Shown here: positions 25,801-34,300 of the stretch, piece by piece | Numbering within the stretch: position 1 is the first letter of the stretch | How the letters are laid out: the number at the start of each line of letters is the position of its first letter | Assembly (NCBI RefSeq): GCF_001507645.1 | Contig: NZ_CP013909.1 | Coordinates: forward strand, 4,402,001 to 4,466,000 | Reading direction: 5' to 3' | DNA: 64,000 nt | DNA from: Hymenobacter sedentarius | GTDB lineage: Bacteria; Bacteroidota; Bacteroidia; Cytophagales; Hymenobacteraceae | Position numbers and translations under genes: made by a program | The notes under the pieces: generated by a model | The model's input: the letters and a program-made list of their open reading frames with translations, nothing else | Told to the model about the DNA's origin: nothing | Databases searched by the model: none

Positions 25801-26031
25801 AATGGAGACGCCTGGCAGCGGCTGCCCGGCCTGGTCCTTCACGGTGCCATTCACTGTGCGCTCGGCGGCTTTTAGCCGGCTCTCGGGCCACGGAGCGTTA
25901 CCAGGCATCAGGCTTAAAGCCTCCGCCTGCGCGGGGAGTGCGGAGCTGGCTCCACTTATCGCTAGCGCCATCCCCAGCAATCGGCCGCAGGTGCGGGGCT
26001 GGTTTCGGCGATTAGGTACAGTTTGCTTCAT
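22825..26031 (-). CDS. SusC/RagA-type TonB-linked outer-membrane transporter
   Basis: 1068 residues from the ATG at 26031; the open frame extends to 26151 but lacks a signal peptide there. A signal region (LLGMALAISGASSALPAQA) is followed by the carboxypeptidase-regulatory-like domain (VNGTVKDQAGQPLPGVSISLKG ... LVFSYIGYVSQEIRV), the plug (SVDKLLQGQVAGVQVSNDGA, VRVRGLGTLGDNDPLYIIDGVP), the SusC signature GARASSGVVVITTKQGK and a long beta-barrel ending in a terminal Phe (GVLFGVNARF). It imports SusD-captured oligosaccharides using TonB energy. No sensor gene (hybrid two-component, SusR or ECF sigma/anti-sigma) is adjacent, which is unusual for such a locus. Confidence 0.94.
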   Translation of the reverse strand: MKQTVPNRRNQPRTCGRLLGMALAISGASSALPAQAEALSLMPGNAPWPESRLKAAERTVNGTVKDQAGQPLPGVSISLKGTSKGTVTDASGGFQLAIPDDAATLVFSYIGYVSQEIRVGEQSTISVTMAESTTALDQVVVVGYTTQEAKDVTGAIGILSVDRVKNFPVASVDKLLQGQVAGVQVSNDGAPGGNSVVRVRGLGTLGDNDPLYIIDGVPTKSGLNQLSPNDIESMQVLKDASSTAIYGARASSGVVVITTKQGKAGKNQLSFDSYYGVQSVYNLPTMVTPQQLAQVEFDAQRNSGQTPSHPQYGNGAQPVLPEFLQRNPDVRANQAGTNWFKTIFRVAPIQNYSLGASGGNETSRHAINMTYFNQDGILNYTGFKRISLRVNTEYTVLKRLKVGENFTASYGNSTQASTNAVNGGVVFDAYRLPSIIPVRDEAGNFAGPAAGLGDAGNPLRALYNARNNATKTLRGLGNAYAELELVDHLFVRSSIGIDYLSSNFRGFSPSYVEGIVNNPTSNLTTNNAYSINGTWTNTARYSRDFGQHNLAAVVGTEAIQNTEEGFNAYRENFLINDLNFRYLDAGQGVQNNGGTGSAWSLFSMFGRLDYNYASKYLFSASVRRDGSSRFPSNNRYAVFPAFSAGWRLSEESYFKEIAWLSNLKLRASWGQSGNQEIGNYPSFDIYGLSPTNTNYPITGSNGTVQTGYTARAIGNPNLKWETSTQTDLGLDFGMLRNRLNFSVDVFEKTTSDVLVRVPRPALAGEVLVPYENAGRIRNRGLEFQAGYQSDADKAFHWGISANGSVVRNVVLSLGEGNLSIPGYVSNNLTRGLSLSRTEVGKPVAYFYGYVVDGIFQNQPEVDAAAAQKGKAIGRWRYKDLNGDGVVNEKDQQQIGKPEPDFTYGINLNAAYKGFDLSAFVQGVQGISIYNFSKYHTDFAFDPFNKSTRILDSWTPQNTGATLPQLSKTNVNDELRPSTYFVENGSYARLKNLQLGYTLPTAWTAGIRATSLRVYVQAQNLFTITKYQGMDPEVNLQNYGSSDRNLDQNVDRGYYPQPRGVLFGVNARF

Positions 26032-26173
26032 GTCGGAAAATGCAGTTAAAAATGGAGCAGGCAAAACAGTCAGTTCGAGGTAAACGATACGGCAAGGTAC
26101 CTTTTTAAGATGGTATACTCCAGCTTCCGAATTAAGATCGGAGAAGGTCACTAATTATAAATTTCATGAAAAA

Positions 26174-26208
26174 AAAACGGCCGCCCCAGAATCTGGGGCG
26201 GCCGTTTT
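26174..26208 (-). terminator. Aconitase rho-independent terminator
   Basis: Perfect 17-bp stem AAAACGGCCGCCCCAGA / complement with one-base loop, A-run on the left and T4 on the right. It lies 29 nt after the aconitase stop. A degraded copy lies at 17158. Confidence 0.85.
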
Positions 26209-26237
26209 GGTTACTACCGAAGCGAGTGCCGCAAGAA

Positions 26238-28529
26238 TTACTTCTGCGACAGCATGCTGCCGCTGCTTTCCTTCAAGCGAATCAGGTTCAGGGCCGAGCC
26301 GGCTTTGAACCACTCAATTTGACCCTCGTTGTAGGTGTGGTTGAGGGTAATGAGGTCGGTGTCGCCGTCGGCGTGGTGCAGGCGGGCCTGCAGGGGCTGG
26401 CCGGGGGTGAAGGTGGTGAGGCCGAGGATGTCGATGAGGTCGGCTTCTTCAATCAAGTCGTAGTCGGCCTTGTTGGCGAAGGTGAGGGCCAGCATCCCCT
26501 GCTTTTTCAGGTTGGTTTCGTGGATGCGCGCAAAGCTCTTCACGATGACGGCGCGCACGCCGAGGTGGCGGGGCTCCATGGCGGCGTGCTCGCGGGAGGA
26601 GCCTTCGCCGTAGTTTTCATCGCCCACTACCACGGTGCCAATGCCCATGCTCTTGTAGGAGCGGGCGGCCTGCGGCACGGTGGTATAGCCGTCGCCCTGG
26701 GTCACGAAATCCTTCACCTCGTTCACGCGACCATTGAAGGCGTTGGTAGCCCCGATGAGCATGTTGTTGGAGATGTTGTCCAGGTGGCCGCGGTATTTCA
26801 GCCACGGGCCGGCCATCGAGATGTGGTCGGTGGTGCACTTGCCCTGCGCTTTGATGAGCAGGCGCAACCCTTTCAGGTCGGTGCCTTCCCAGGGCTTGAA
26901 GGGCTCGAGCAGCTCGAGGCGGTCCGACTCGGGGCTCACCAGTACCTGCACGCGGCTGCCGTCGAGGGCGGGGGCCTGGAAGCCGGCGTCTTCTACGGCA
27001 AAGCCGCGGGGGGGCATTTCCACGCCCACCGGCTCGTCAAACATCACCGGGCCGTTGGTACCGGGGAGGGTGTCGGTGAGGGGGTTGAAGGTGAGGTCGC
27101 CGGCAATGGCGAAGGCCGTCACGATTTCGGGCGAAGCCACGAAGGCGTGGGTGTTGGGGTTGCCGTCGTTGCGCTTGGCAAAGTTGCGGTTGAAGCTCGT
27201 GATGATGGAGTTCTTGCGCTTGGGGTCGTCGGTGTGGCGGGCCCATTGGCCGATGCACGGACCGCAGGCGTTGGCGAGTACCACGCCGCCCATTTCGGCG
27301 AAGGTGTCGAGGAGGCCGTCGCGGGCCACGGTGTAGCGCACCAGCTCCGAGCCGGGCGTCACCGTAAACTCGGCGTTCACGTGCAGGCCCTTGGCCACGG
27401 CCTGCTTGGCAATGGAAGCGGCGCGGGTGATGTCTTCGTAGCTCGAGTTGGTGCAGGAGCCGATGAGGCCAACCTCCAGCTTCTCGGGCCAGCCGTGCTC
27501 TTTCACGGCGGCAGCAAACTGCGAAATGGGCCAAGCCGCGTCCGGCGTGAACGGACCGTTCACGTAAGGCTCCAGCTCGCTGAGGTTGATTTCGATGAGC
27601 TGGTCGTAGTACAGCTCGGGCTGGGTGTACACCTCGTCGTCGGCGCGCAGGTGCGCGGCCACGGCCGCGGCGGCCTCGGCGATTTCGGCCCGGCCGGTGC
27701 CGCGCAGGTAGTCGCCCATTTTCTCGTCGTAGGCAAACACCGACGTGGTGGCGCCGATTTCAGCGCCCATGTTGCAGATGGTGCCTTTGCCGGTGCAGCT
27801 CAGGCTTTCGGCGCCCTCGCCAAAATACTCCACGATGGCCCCGGTGCCGCCCTTCACGGTCAGGATGCCGGCTACTTTCAGAATCACGTCTTTGGCCGAA
27901 GTCCACCCGCTGAGCTTGCCGGTCAGCTTCACGCCAATCACCTTAGGGAACTTCAGCTCCCAGGCCATGCCGGCCATTACATCCACGGCATCGGCACCGC
28001 CCACGCCGATGGCCACCATGCCCAGGCCGCCCGCGTTGGGGGTGTGCGAGTCGGTGCCAATCATCATGCCGCCGGGGAAGGCGTAGTTCTCGAGCACCAC
28101 CTGGTGGATGATGCCGGCGCCGGGCTTCCAGAAGCCGATGCCGTATTTATTGGAAACCGAGGCCAGGAAGTCATATACTTCCTTGTTCTCGGCGTTGGCT
28201 TCGGCCAGGTCGGCGGTGGCGCCGTCTTTGGCCTGAATGAGGTGGTCGCAGTGCACGGTGCTGGGCACGGCGGCCGTGGGCTTGCCGGCCTGCATGAACT
28301 GGAGCAGCGCCATCTGAGCCGTGGCGTCCTGCATGGCTACGCGGTCGGGGGCAAAGTCGACGTAAGAAACCCCGCGCTCGTAAGCGTGCTTAACTTCGCC
28401 CCCGTAGAGGTGGGCGTAGAGGATTTTCTCGGTGAGGGTGAGCGGGCGCGCCACCGCGGCGCGGGCCGCCTCGATGCGGGAACCCATGCCGGCGTATACC
28501 GCGCGAATCATTTCCAGGTCGAAAGCCAT
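26238..28529 (-). CDS. acn: Aconitate hydratase
   Basis: 763 residues from the ATG at 28529 ([19 protein letters not shown]); the frame is open far upstream but that is non-coding. It interconverts citrate and isocitrate in the TCA cycle. The [4Fe-4S] cluster ligands are Cys359 ([13 protein letters not shown]), Cys422 and Cys425 ([12 protein letters not shown]), with exactly the 63- and 3-residue spacing of mitochondrial aconitase, so it belongs to the mitochondrial-type class, not bacterial Acn[16 protein letters not shown] in the swivelling domain carries the catalytic serine region. The last 19 shared codons and the terminator are duplicated at 17158-17305. It is a single transcription unit by its terminator and the divergent gene at 28792. 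Confidence 0.95.
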   Translation of the reverse strand: MAFDLEMIRAVYAGMGSRIEAARAAVARPLTLTEKILYAHLYGGEVKHAYERGVSYVDFAPDRVAMQDATAQMALLQFMQAGKPTAAVPSTVHCDHLIQAKDGATADLAEANAENKEVYDFLASVSNKYGIGFWKPGAGIIHQVVLENYAFPGGMMIGTDSHTPNAGGLGMVAIGVGGADAVDVMAGMAWELKFPKVIGVKLTGKLSGWTSAKDVILKVAGILTVKGGTGAIVEYFGEGAESLSCTGKGTICNMGAEIGATTSVFAYDEKMGDYLRGTGRAEIAEAAAAVAAHLRADDEVYTQPELYYDQLIEINLSELEPYVNGPFTPDAAWPISQFAAAVKEHGWPEKLEVGLIGSCTNSSYEDITRAASIAKQAVAKGLHVNAEFTVTPGSELVRYTVARDGLLDTFAEMGGVVLANACGPCIGQWARHTDDPKRKNSIITSFNRNFAKRNDGNPNTHAFVASPEIVTAFAIAGDLTFNPLTDTLPGTNGPVMFDEPVGVEMPPRGFAVEDAGFQAPALDGSRVQVLVSPESDRLELLEPFKPWEGTDLKGLRLLIKAQGKCTTDHISMAGPWLKYRGHLDNISNNMLIGATNAFNGRVNEVKDFVTQGDGYTTVPQAARSYKSMGIGTVVVGDENYGEGSSREHAAMEPRHLGVRAVIVKSFARIHETNLKKQGMLALTFANKADYDLIEEADLIDILGLTTFTPGQPLQARLHHADGDTDLITLNHTYNEGQIEWFKAGSALNLIRLKESSGSMLSQK

Positions 28530-28791
28530 AGGATACGTATTAATAAGAGTGGTTGCGCAAATGTAGTACCTGCGCCAAGTTGTACCTAGCCGCAATACGC
28601 TAATACCGGTATTGACCGATGCTGGTAGTCTTAACGTAGGGTAGCGGGGCAGCGTTGGGCTGGCTGCGGGCAGTGCGCTGCCCGGGGCCCGCTCAGCCGC
28701 CGATGCCATTGGTAACAACTTAATGGCTCCGCTAATAGTTGTGTGGCGCTGCCGGCGCCGCCGGCATTCCGTTCGCACTTTTGCATTACTT

Positions 28792-30093
28792 ATGACTACG
28801 ACCTCCCTTCGCGTACTGGCTGCGGCCACCACCGGCCTGAGCCTGCTGGCCAGCTGCGATTCATCTTCCTCCAAAAAAGAAACCGCCGATACCCGCGCGG
28901 CCGATGCCAGCGCGGCCGCACCCGCCGGCCTCGCGCCCGGCCACTGGGATGGCTGGGTGCGGGCCCAGAACAAGGCCATCCACTTCGAGTTTGAGGTGGC
29001 CGTGGAAAACGGCAAGCCGGTGGTGTACCTCATCAACAAAGGCCTGGGCGGGGCCGAGCGCCTGCGCTGCGACGAAATCACCTCGGCCGGCGACTCGACC
29101 ACCATCCGCTTGCACGTGTTTGATGCCGCGCTGGTGATGCGCCCCGACGGCGCCGACAAGCTCGCGGGCACCTGGGTAAAGTACGACGCCAAAACCCCGT
29201 ACCGCGTGCCGGTAGTGGCCCTGCACGGCGAGCGGCCCCTGCCCGTGGCCCAGCCCAATACGCCAAACTACACCGGCACCTGGCGGGCCACGTTCACCGA
29301 AGCCGATGGCAACACCTACCCGGCCGTGGGCATTTTTAAGCAGGACGGCGCGGCCATCACGGGCACGTTCCTCACCACCACCGGCGACTACCGCTACCTC
29401 TCGGGGGCGGTGCTGCCCAGCGGCCTGGGCCTCTCCACCTTCGACGGCAACCACGGCTTTTTGTTTCAAGCCACCAAGCTGCCCAACGGCACCCTCAAGG
29501 GCGACTTCTACTCGGGCAAAGCCGGCCACGAAACCTGGACCGCCGTGCTCGACCCCAAAGCCAAGCTGCCCGACGCCGACACCCTGACGTACATGAAAAA
29601 GGGCGAATCCCAGCTCAACTTCAAGTTCCCCAGCGTGTTTGAGGGCGGCGTGGTGGAGCCCAGTGCCCCCAAGTACCGCGGCAAGGTGGTGGTGATTCAG
29701 CTGCTGGGCTCGTGGTGCCCCAACTGCATGGACGAAACGGCTTATTTGGCACCGTGGTACGACAAGAATAAGAGCCGCGGCATCGAGGTCATCGGCCTGG
29801 GCTACGAGCGCAGCCCCGACTACAAGGTAGCCTCGGCCCGCCTGCGCAACCTGCGCGAGCGGTACCACATCAACTACGAGCTGGCGGTAGCCGGCGTGTC
29901 CAACAAGGATTCGGCGGCCAAATCCTTGCCGCAGCTGGCGAAAGTGCTGGCCTTCCCCACCACCATTTTCCTGGATAAGAAAGGCAACGTGCGGAAGATT
30001 CACACCGGGTTTGCCGGCCCGGGCACGGGCAAATATTACCAGGAAGAAATTGCCGGCTTCAACCGCGAAGTAGACAAGCTGCTGAAAGAATAA
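28792..30093 (+). CDS. TlpA-family thioredoxin-like lipoprotein
   Basis: 433 residues from the ATG at 28792. Signal with lipobox [10 protein letters not shown], so the protein is lipid-anchored. Residues about 50-270 form beta-rich regions resembling the N-terminal part of Bacteroidota TlpA-like proteins ([35 protein letters not shown]). The C-terminal thioredoxin fold has the redox motif WCPNC (Cys309, Cys312) in [21 protein letters not shown] and the cis-Pro loop [27 protein letters not shown]. It should reduce or exchange disulfides, or assist cytochrome c maturation, outside the inner membrane. It is divergent from aconitase across 262 bp. Confidence 0.85.
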   Translation: MTTTSLRVLAAATTGLSLLASCDSSSSKKETADTRAADASAAAPAGLAPGHWDGWVRAQNKAIHFEFEVAVENGKPVVYLINKGLGGAERLRCDEITSAGDSTTIRLHVFDAALVMRPDGADKLAGTWVKYDAKTPYRVPVVALHGERPLPVAQPNTPNYTGTWRATFTEADGNTYPAVGIFKQDGAAITGTFLTTTGDYRYLSGAVLPSGLGLSTFDGNHGFLFQATKLPNGTLKGDFYSGKAGHETWTAVLDPKAKLPDADTLTYMKKGESQLNFKFPSVFEGGVVEPSAPKYRGKVVVIQLLGSWCPNCMDETAYLAPWYDKNKSRGIEVIGLGYERSPDYKVASARLRNLRERYHINYELAVAGVSNKDSAAKSLPQLAKVLAFPTTIFLDKKGNVRKIHTGFAGPGTGKYYQEEIAGFNREVDKLLKE

Positions 30094-30229
30094 CACAAAA
30101 GCCAAAAAGAAGATGTAAATTGTAATTGACCGTTACACAGCAGCTTACCGCCTAAACTCCCCTTGCTATATAGGGAAATAAGGCAGTAGCTGGGGTGGGG
30201 CAATTCATTTACCCTTCTTCTTTCTGGCC

Positions 30230-31087
30230 ATGAAAAACCTCCTGGTTCCCACCGACTTCTCGCCCGAGGCGCACTATGCCTACGAGGTAGCCCTGCAGCT
30301 GGCCAAGCACACGCAGGGCACCGTGATATTGCTACACGTGCTGGAAGCCCTCGGCGACGGTGGGGGCGGGTTCAGCACCGTGGGGGGACCGGTGGGCGGC
30401 AACAGCTTCAACCAGACCTTCCCGATACGACTGATTGAGGCCACCAAGCGCCGCATGCAGGCCCTCCGGGACGAAGCCCGGCAGCGGGTGCCGGGCGTGC
30501 CAGTGCTGGACTCCATCAAAATCGGCACCGTGGGCGACAGCATCCTCAAGGCCATTAAGCGGCACAACATCGATATGGTGGTGATGGGCGCCCGCCGGCA
30601 CGGCGACCTGAGCCACGTGTTCTGGAGTTCGAACACCGAGCGCATGATACGGCTGGCGCCCTGCCCGGTGCTCACAGTCAAGCACCAGCACGCGCAGTTT
30701 GAAGCCCGCACCATTGTGTTTCCGTCCGACTTTTCGGAAGAAGCCGCACGGGCCCTCGACGGCCTGCGCCACGTGCAGGAGTTCTTCCCCAACGCCGAGC
30801 TGCACCTGCTGCACGTGGGCACGGGCGATGAAAAGGAAGCCGCCCGGCTACAGCAGCAAATGCAGGAATTTGCCCGGCAGCACCACCTCAGCAATTGCAA
30901 AACCGTGGAGGTGGGCGCCACCCGCACCAGCAAGGGCATTGAGGAATACGCCCAAAACGTGCACGCCGACCTGGTCGTGATGCCCACGCACACCCACTCG
31001 CTCCTGGGCAACCTCCTGCACACCAGCATTGCCGAAGCCGTGGCTACCCACGCCTTCCCGCCGGTGCTCACCTACCATTACCAGTAG
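30230..31087 (+). CDS. Universal stress protein with two Usp domains
   Basis: 285 residues. Domain 1 (residues 1-150) opens MKNLLVPTDFSPEAHYAYEVALQLA and has DMVVMGARRHGDLSHVFWSSNTERMIRLAPCPVLTVK. Domain 2 (about 158-285) opens ARTIVFPSDFSEEAARALDGL and has ADLVVMPTHTHSLLGNLLHTSIAEAVATHAFPPVLTY. Both keep parts of the GxxGxxxxxxS ATP-binding pattern in degenerate form, so nucleotide binding is uncertain. A glycine-rich insert (GDGGGGFSTVGGPVGGNSFN) follows the first beta strand. Cytoplasmic, likely stress- or energy-responsive. It converges with the P450 gene through the palindrome at 31092. Confidence 0.9.
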   Translation: MKNLLVPTDFSPEAHYAYEVALQLAKHTQGTVILLHVLEALGDGGGGFSTVGGPVGGNSFNQTFPIRLIEATKRRMQALRDEARQRVPGVPVLDSIKIGTVGDSILKAIKRHNIDMVVMGARRHGDLSHVFWSSNTERMIRLAPCPVLTVKHQHAQFEARTIVFPSDFSEEAARALDGLRHVQEFFPNAELHLLHVGTGDEKEAARLQQQMQEFARQHHLSNCKTVEVGATRTSKGIEEYAQNVHADLVVMPTHTHSLLGNLLHTSIAEAVATHAFPPVLTYHYQ

Positions 31088-31091
31088 CGCC

Positions 31092-31124
31092 GTGTAGCGC
31101 GGACTCGCAACGCCCGCGCTACAC
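31092..31124. terminator. Palindrome between convergent genes
   Basis: 11-bp arms GTGTAGCGCGG / CCGCGCTACAC with an 11-bp loop, immediately between the stop codons at 31087 (plus) and 31127 (minus). No T-run, so it may be a dispersed repeat doubling as a terminator or 3' stabiliser. Confidence 0.5.
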
Positions 31125-31126
31125 AC

Positions 31127-32536
31127 CTACCGCAAGCGCAGCCGCACCCGGAAATCGTTTTTGGGGCGCAGCGTAATGAGCGGCTGCATGGTCACGGCGG
31201 GCTGGCCTTCCACCCACTCCACCTCGAACTGACGCAGCAGCGCCAGCGTCACGAGCTGCATTTCGGTGAGCGCAAACTGCATCCCGATGCACAGGCGCGG
31301 CCCGCCGCCGAAGGGCACGTAGGCGAAGGGCTGCAGCGCGCGCGCCTGGCCCGGAGCAAAGCGCGCGGGCCGAAACTCGTGCGGGTTAGCCCAATATTTC
31401 GCGTCGTGGTGCAGGCCGTAGAAGTAGAGCGAAAACAGCGTGCCTTTGGGAATGTGCAGGCCCTGGTAGTGGTCGTCGGCCAGGGCCACGCGGTCTACCA
31501 TCCAGGCGGGCGGGTAGAGGCGCATGGCTTCCTGCACGGCGTAGAGGGCACGGCCCAAGCGCGGCAAGTCGTCGAAAGTTGGGCTGCGACCGGCCAGCAC
31601 GGCCTCTGTTTCGGCGCGGATGCTGGCGGCTTCCTCGGGGTGGTGGGCCAGCAGATAGATCAGCCAGGTAAGGGCGTTGGCGCTTGTTTCGTGGCCGGCA
31701 ATGAGCAGAATGAGGGCTTCGTCGAGCACGCGGTCGGGGGTCATGGGCTCGCCGGTGTCTTCGTAGCGCACGTCGAGCAGCATCTGCAGCAGGTCGTCGG
31801 GCGGGGTGGCGTTGGGCTGGGCATTGGCCTGCTGGCGCTGCGCGATGTAGCGGCCCAGCAGCGCCCGCAGCTCTGCCGAGAGCGCATCGTGGTACCGGAA
31901 CCGGCCCCGGAGCCGAAACCAGGGCTTAAGGTAGGGCTGCCGAATGGAGCGCACGAAAAACGCCTGAATCTCGGTAATGAGTTGGGCCAACCGGTCGAGC
32001 TCCGCTTCCGGAAAGTTGGTGCTGAACACCGACCGGGCGATGATGCGGAAGGTGAGCCGGGTCATCAGCTCGTGCACGGGCACGGCCACCGCCCCTCCCC
32101 CACCGGCTGCCTGGGCCGCGAGTGGCGCCAGCGTTTCGGCCGTTATTTCCTGCATCAGCCCGGTGAGGCCCGCCACCCGCTGCCGGTGAAACCCGGGCTG
32201 GATGAGCCGACGCTGGCGCAGCCAGTCGGGCCCCTCGTTGGTGAGCAGGCCGTGGCCCACGTAGCGCGAAAACCCCTGGGTAAACTTCGATTTGGCGTAG
32301 TTGCGGCTGTTTTTCTGCAGCACGTGCTGCGTCAGGCCGGCGTCGCGGGTAAGGATGCTTTTCTCCACTCCGCCAATGAACAGCTCCACCGTGTCGCCGT
32401 AGCGGGCCAAGGTGGCATCGAGCACCGGCAGCGGGTCTTTGGCCAGCGCAAACGAGCGCAGCAGGGAGCGCCAGCGCGGCACCCGCGGCAACGAAAACGG
32501 AGCCACTGCTTTTTCTAAGGTTTCTACTTCGCCCAT
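31127..32536 (-). CDS. Cytochrome P450
   Basis: 469 residues from the ATG at 32536 (MGEVETLEKAVAPFSLPRVP); 33 upstream in-frame residues are not typical. All P450 landmarks are present: I-helix oxygen-binding LLIAGHETSANALTW, K-helix EAMRLYPP (ExxR), PERF-like FRPARFAPGQA, and heme loop PFAYVPFGGGPRLCIG with the thiolate Cys near residue 416. There is no membrane anchor, so it is a soluble class. No ferredoxin or reductase gene is nearby, so electron partners must be encoded elsewhere. It resembles the CYP102/CYP4-like group by the AGHETSA and FGGGPRxCIG patterns, but the substrate cannot be predicted. Confidence 0.93.
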   Translation of the reverse strand: MGEVETLEKAVAPFSLPRVPRWRSLLRSFALAKDPLPVLDATLARYGDTVELFIGGVEKSILTRDAGLTQHVLQKNSRNYAKSKFTQGFSRYVGHGLLTNEGPDWLRQRRLIQPGFHRQRVAGLTGLMQEITAETLAPLAAQAAGGGGAVAVPVHELMTRLTFRIIARSVFSTNFPEAELDRLAQLITEIQAFFVRSIRQPYLKPWFRLRGRFRYHDALSAELRALLGRYIAQRQQANAQPNATPPDDLLQMLLDVRYEDTGEPMTPDRVLDEALILLIAGHETSANALTWLIYLLAHHPEEAASIRAETEAVLAGRSPTFDDLPRLGRALYAVQEAMRLYPPAWMVDRVALADDHYQGLHIPKGTLFSLYFYGLHHDAKYWANPHEFRPARFAPGQARALQPFAYVPFGGGPRLCIGMQFALTEMQLVTLALLRQFEVEWVEGQPAVTMQPLITLRPKNDFRVRLRLR

Positions 32537-32680
32537 GATACTGCTGGCCGCAACCAGATGCGGCCGCCAAAAATAACCACCGACACGGGTGAGCTCATCT
32601 TTTTTCAAACCAGCCGCGTAAAGCCAACCGGGCACTGGCCCGGCCGCATCTTATCACGTTCCCTAAACACCATTTACCCT

Positions 32681-32977
32681 ATGTGGATTCAGCAAAAAGA
32701 CCACTCGCCCGCCCCGCTCGAGGACCTGCAAGGCCGCACCGTGGGCCTCAAGTTTAAGTGCTCTAAGTGCCACACCGAAATCTTCACCGATCTCATTGGC
32801 GTGCCCTCCCCCAACGACCAGGCCGACTCACCAGCCCACGCAAGCAACCATGAGATTGAAGAAGTAAAATGCCCCACCTGCGGCATGCTCCACACCCTGG
32901 AAGTCGACAGCACCTTCGACGGCGTGACGTTTAAAGTAAGCAACGCTAAGCACGTGAGCTACCAGGTATCGGAGTAG
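32681..32977 (+). CDS. Small zinc-ribbon protein of unknown function
   Basis: 98 residues from the ATG at 32681. Two Cys pairs, CSKC (near residue 25) and CPTC (near residue 67), have the spacing of a zinc ribbon. The end is beta-rich (VDSTFDGVTFKVSNAKHVSYQV). Cytoplasmic; it could bind nucleic acid or protein. Its stop codon lies within the left arm of the palindrome at 32971. Confidence 0.65.
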   Translation: MWIQQKDHSPAPLEDLQGRTVGLKFKCSKCHTEIFTDLIGVPSPNDQADSPAHASNHEIEEVKCPTCGMLHTLEVDSTFDGVTFKVSNAKHVSYQVSE

Positions 32978-33032
32978 AACTCTCTGTCATTGCGAGGAGG
33001 CACGACGAAGCAATGACAGAGAGTTCTACTCC
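32971..33032. repeat. Perfect 23-bp palindrome containing a GTCATTGCGAG-type repeat
   Basis: Arms 32971-32993 and 33010-33032 are exact complements (GGAGTAGAACTCTCTGTCATTGC and its reverse complement, 23 nt). The left arm includes the zinc-ribbon gene's last codon and stop. The loop has GAGGAGGCACGACGAA, a sequence common in GTCATTGCGAGG dispersed repeats. Confidence 0.8.
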
Positions 33033-33045
33033 AGACACTTTCTTA

Positions 33046-33089
33046 AGTGAAAAGCCCCGGTCCTGAGCAGTACCGGGGCTTTTCACTTT
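33046..33089. terminator. Strong bidirectional hairpin, part of a dispersed repeat
   Basis: 16-bp stem AGTGAAAAGCCCCGGT / complement, between the convergent zinc-ribbon and polyprenyl synthase genes. The hairpin and the following 54 bp are homologous to 54840-54941, so the terminator itself belongs to a repeated element. Confidence 0.75.
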
Positions 33090-33143
33090 ATTGGGCTGGT
33101 CGCGGAGAGAGGACGGATTGCCGCGCTGCGCTCGCAATGACAA
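33090..33143. repeat. Distal half of GTCATTGCGAG-type dispersed repeat
   Basis: TTATTGGGCT, then GGACGGATTGCC and CTCGCAATGACAA match the right half of the element at 54755-54941. Together with 32985-33089 it forms a full, rearranged copy ending with inverted GTCATTGCGAG sequences. Confidence 0.65.
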
Positions 33144-33166
33144 ACGCCTCCGGGGCAATCAGTGGT

Positions 33167-34174
33167 CTATTTCTCCCGCTCTATCGTGTAGTTAATCAGC
33201 TGCTCGAGCGAGGTGCGGCTGGGCGACTCAGGGAAAGTGTGCAGGATGGTGAGGGCCTCGTCGCGGTACCGTTTCATGGTGGCAATGGCGTAATCGAGCC
33301 CGCCGGATTTCTTCACGAATTCAATGACCTGCTGCACCCGGTCGCGGTGGCCGTCGTTGTTTTTTACGTTGAAGATAACCTTGCGCTTTTCCAGCCAGCC
33401 GGCCTGCTGCAGGGCATAAATCAGTGGCAGCGTCATCTTCTTTTCCTTGATGTCGATGCCCACCGGCTTGCCTATTTCGGCGGTGCCGTAGTCGAACAAG
33501 TCGTCTTTGATTTGGAAGGCAATGCCCACCTTTTCGCCAAACAAGCGGGCCCGCTCAATCACCTCTTTGTCGGCCCCCACGGAGGCGGCGCCCACGGCCG
33601 TGCAGGAGGCAATAAGGGACGCGGTTTTCTGCCGGATGATGTCGAAATAAATGTCCTCGGTGATGTCGAGTTTGCGGGCTTTTTCGATTTGTAACAGCTC
33701 GCCTTCGCTCAACTCGCGCACGGCGTTGCTCACGATTTTCAGCAGGTCGTAGTCGTCGTTTTCCAGCGCCAGCAGCAAGCCGCGCGAGAGCAGGTAGTCG
33801 CCGACGAGCACGGCAATTTTATTTTTCCACAGGGCATTGATGGAAAAGAAACCGCGGCGGTAGTTGCTCTCGTCCACCACGTCGTCGTGCACGAGGGTGG
33901 CGGTGTGCAGTAGCTCAATGAGGGCGGCACCGCGGAAGGAAGCTTCGGGCAGCGGGTCGCCGGTGGCGGGCTCGGGGCGGGTGGCGCGGGCCGTGAGAAA
34001 CACGAACATCGGCCGGATTTGCTTGCCCTTGCGCTTCACGATGTAGCCCATTATCTTGTCGAGCAGCAGCACCTTGGTGCGCATCGACTGACGGAACTTG
34101 TGCTCAAACTCTTCCATTTCGGCCGCGATGGGGGCCTGAATCTGGTCGAGGGAGAAAGTGGAGGTGTGGGGCAT
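33167..34174 (-). CDS. Polyprenyl diphosphate synthase (IspB-like)
   Basis: 335 residues from the ATG at 34174 (MPHTSTFSLDQIQAPIAAEM). It condenses isopentenyl diphosphate onto allylic diphosphates to make long all-trans chains, probably the menaquinone side chain. The first Asp-rich motif is Asp97-Asp98 to Asp101 in LVHDDVVDES and the second is Asp224-Asp225 to Asp228 in FQIKDDLFDY. GKQIRPMFVFL and KMTLPLIYAL are further family signatures. Length and motifs fit octaprenyl/heptaprenyl-type synthases rather than farnesyl synthase, but chain length cannot be fixed. It diverges from the hydrolase at 34301. Confidence 0.9.
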   Translation of the reverse strand: MPHTSTFSLDQIQAPIAAEMEEFEHKFRQSMRTKVLLLDKIMGYIVKRKGKQIRPMFVFLTARATRPEPATGDPLPEASFRGAALIELLHTATLVHDDVVDESNYRRGFFSINALWKNKIAVLVGDYLLSRGLLLALENDDYDLLKIVSNAVRELSEGELLQIEKARKLDITEDIYFDIIRQKTASLIASCTAVGAASVGADKEVIERARLFGEKVGIAFQIKDDLFDYGTAEIGKPVGIDIKEKKMTLPLIYALQQAGWLEKRKVIFNVKNNDGHRDRVQQVIEFVKKSGGLDYAIATMKRYRDEALTILHTFPESPSRTSLEQLINYTIEREK

Positions 34175-34288
34175 TGCGGCGACAATGATACGGCAGAACC
34201 GTGGAGAGCCCTGCCCGCCGGGCCCGAACCTTTCGGGGCCGTTGCCGATTGTAACCAAAATAATGACCAATCGGCTGGCCCTCGCCCC

Positions 34289-34296
34289 TACCTTCG
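34289..34296 (+). promoter_or_regulatory. Promoter -7 box (TACCTTCG)
   Basis: One mismatch to TAnnTTTG, ending 4 nt before the ATG at 34301. The same TACCTTCG form occurs upstream of the BrkB gene. Confidence 0.4.
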
Positions 34297-34300
34297 CGCC

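Noticed and set aside
17436-28529. An integrase-driven genomic island at aconitase
   Set aside because: No integrase gene is seen and the repeats are at a protein gene's 3' end with divergence; only a recombination scar can be claimed.
26166-28589. An 807-codon plus-strand open frame
   Set aside because: It is antisense to the aconitase gene. Its composition (Val, Gly, His-rich) is the usual shadow in GC-rich DNA, and aconitase is unambiguous.
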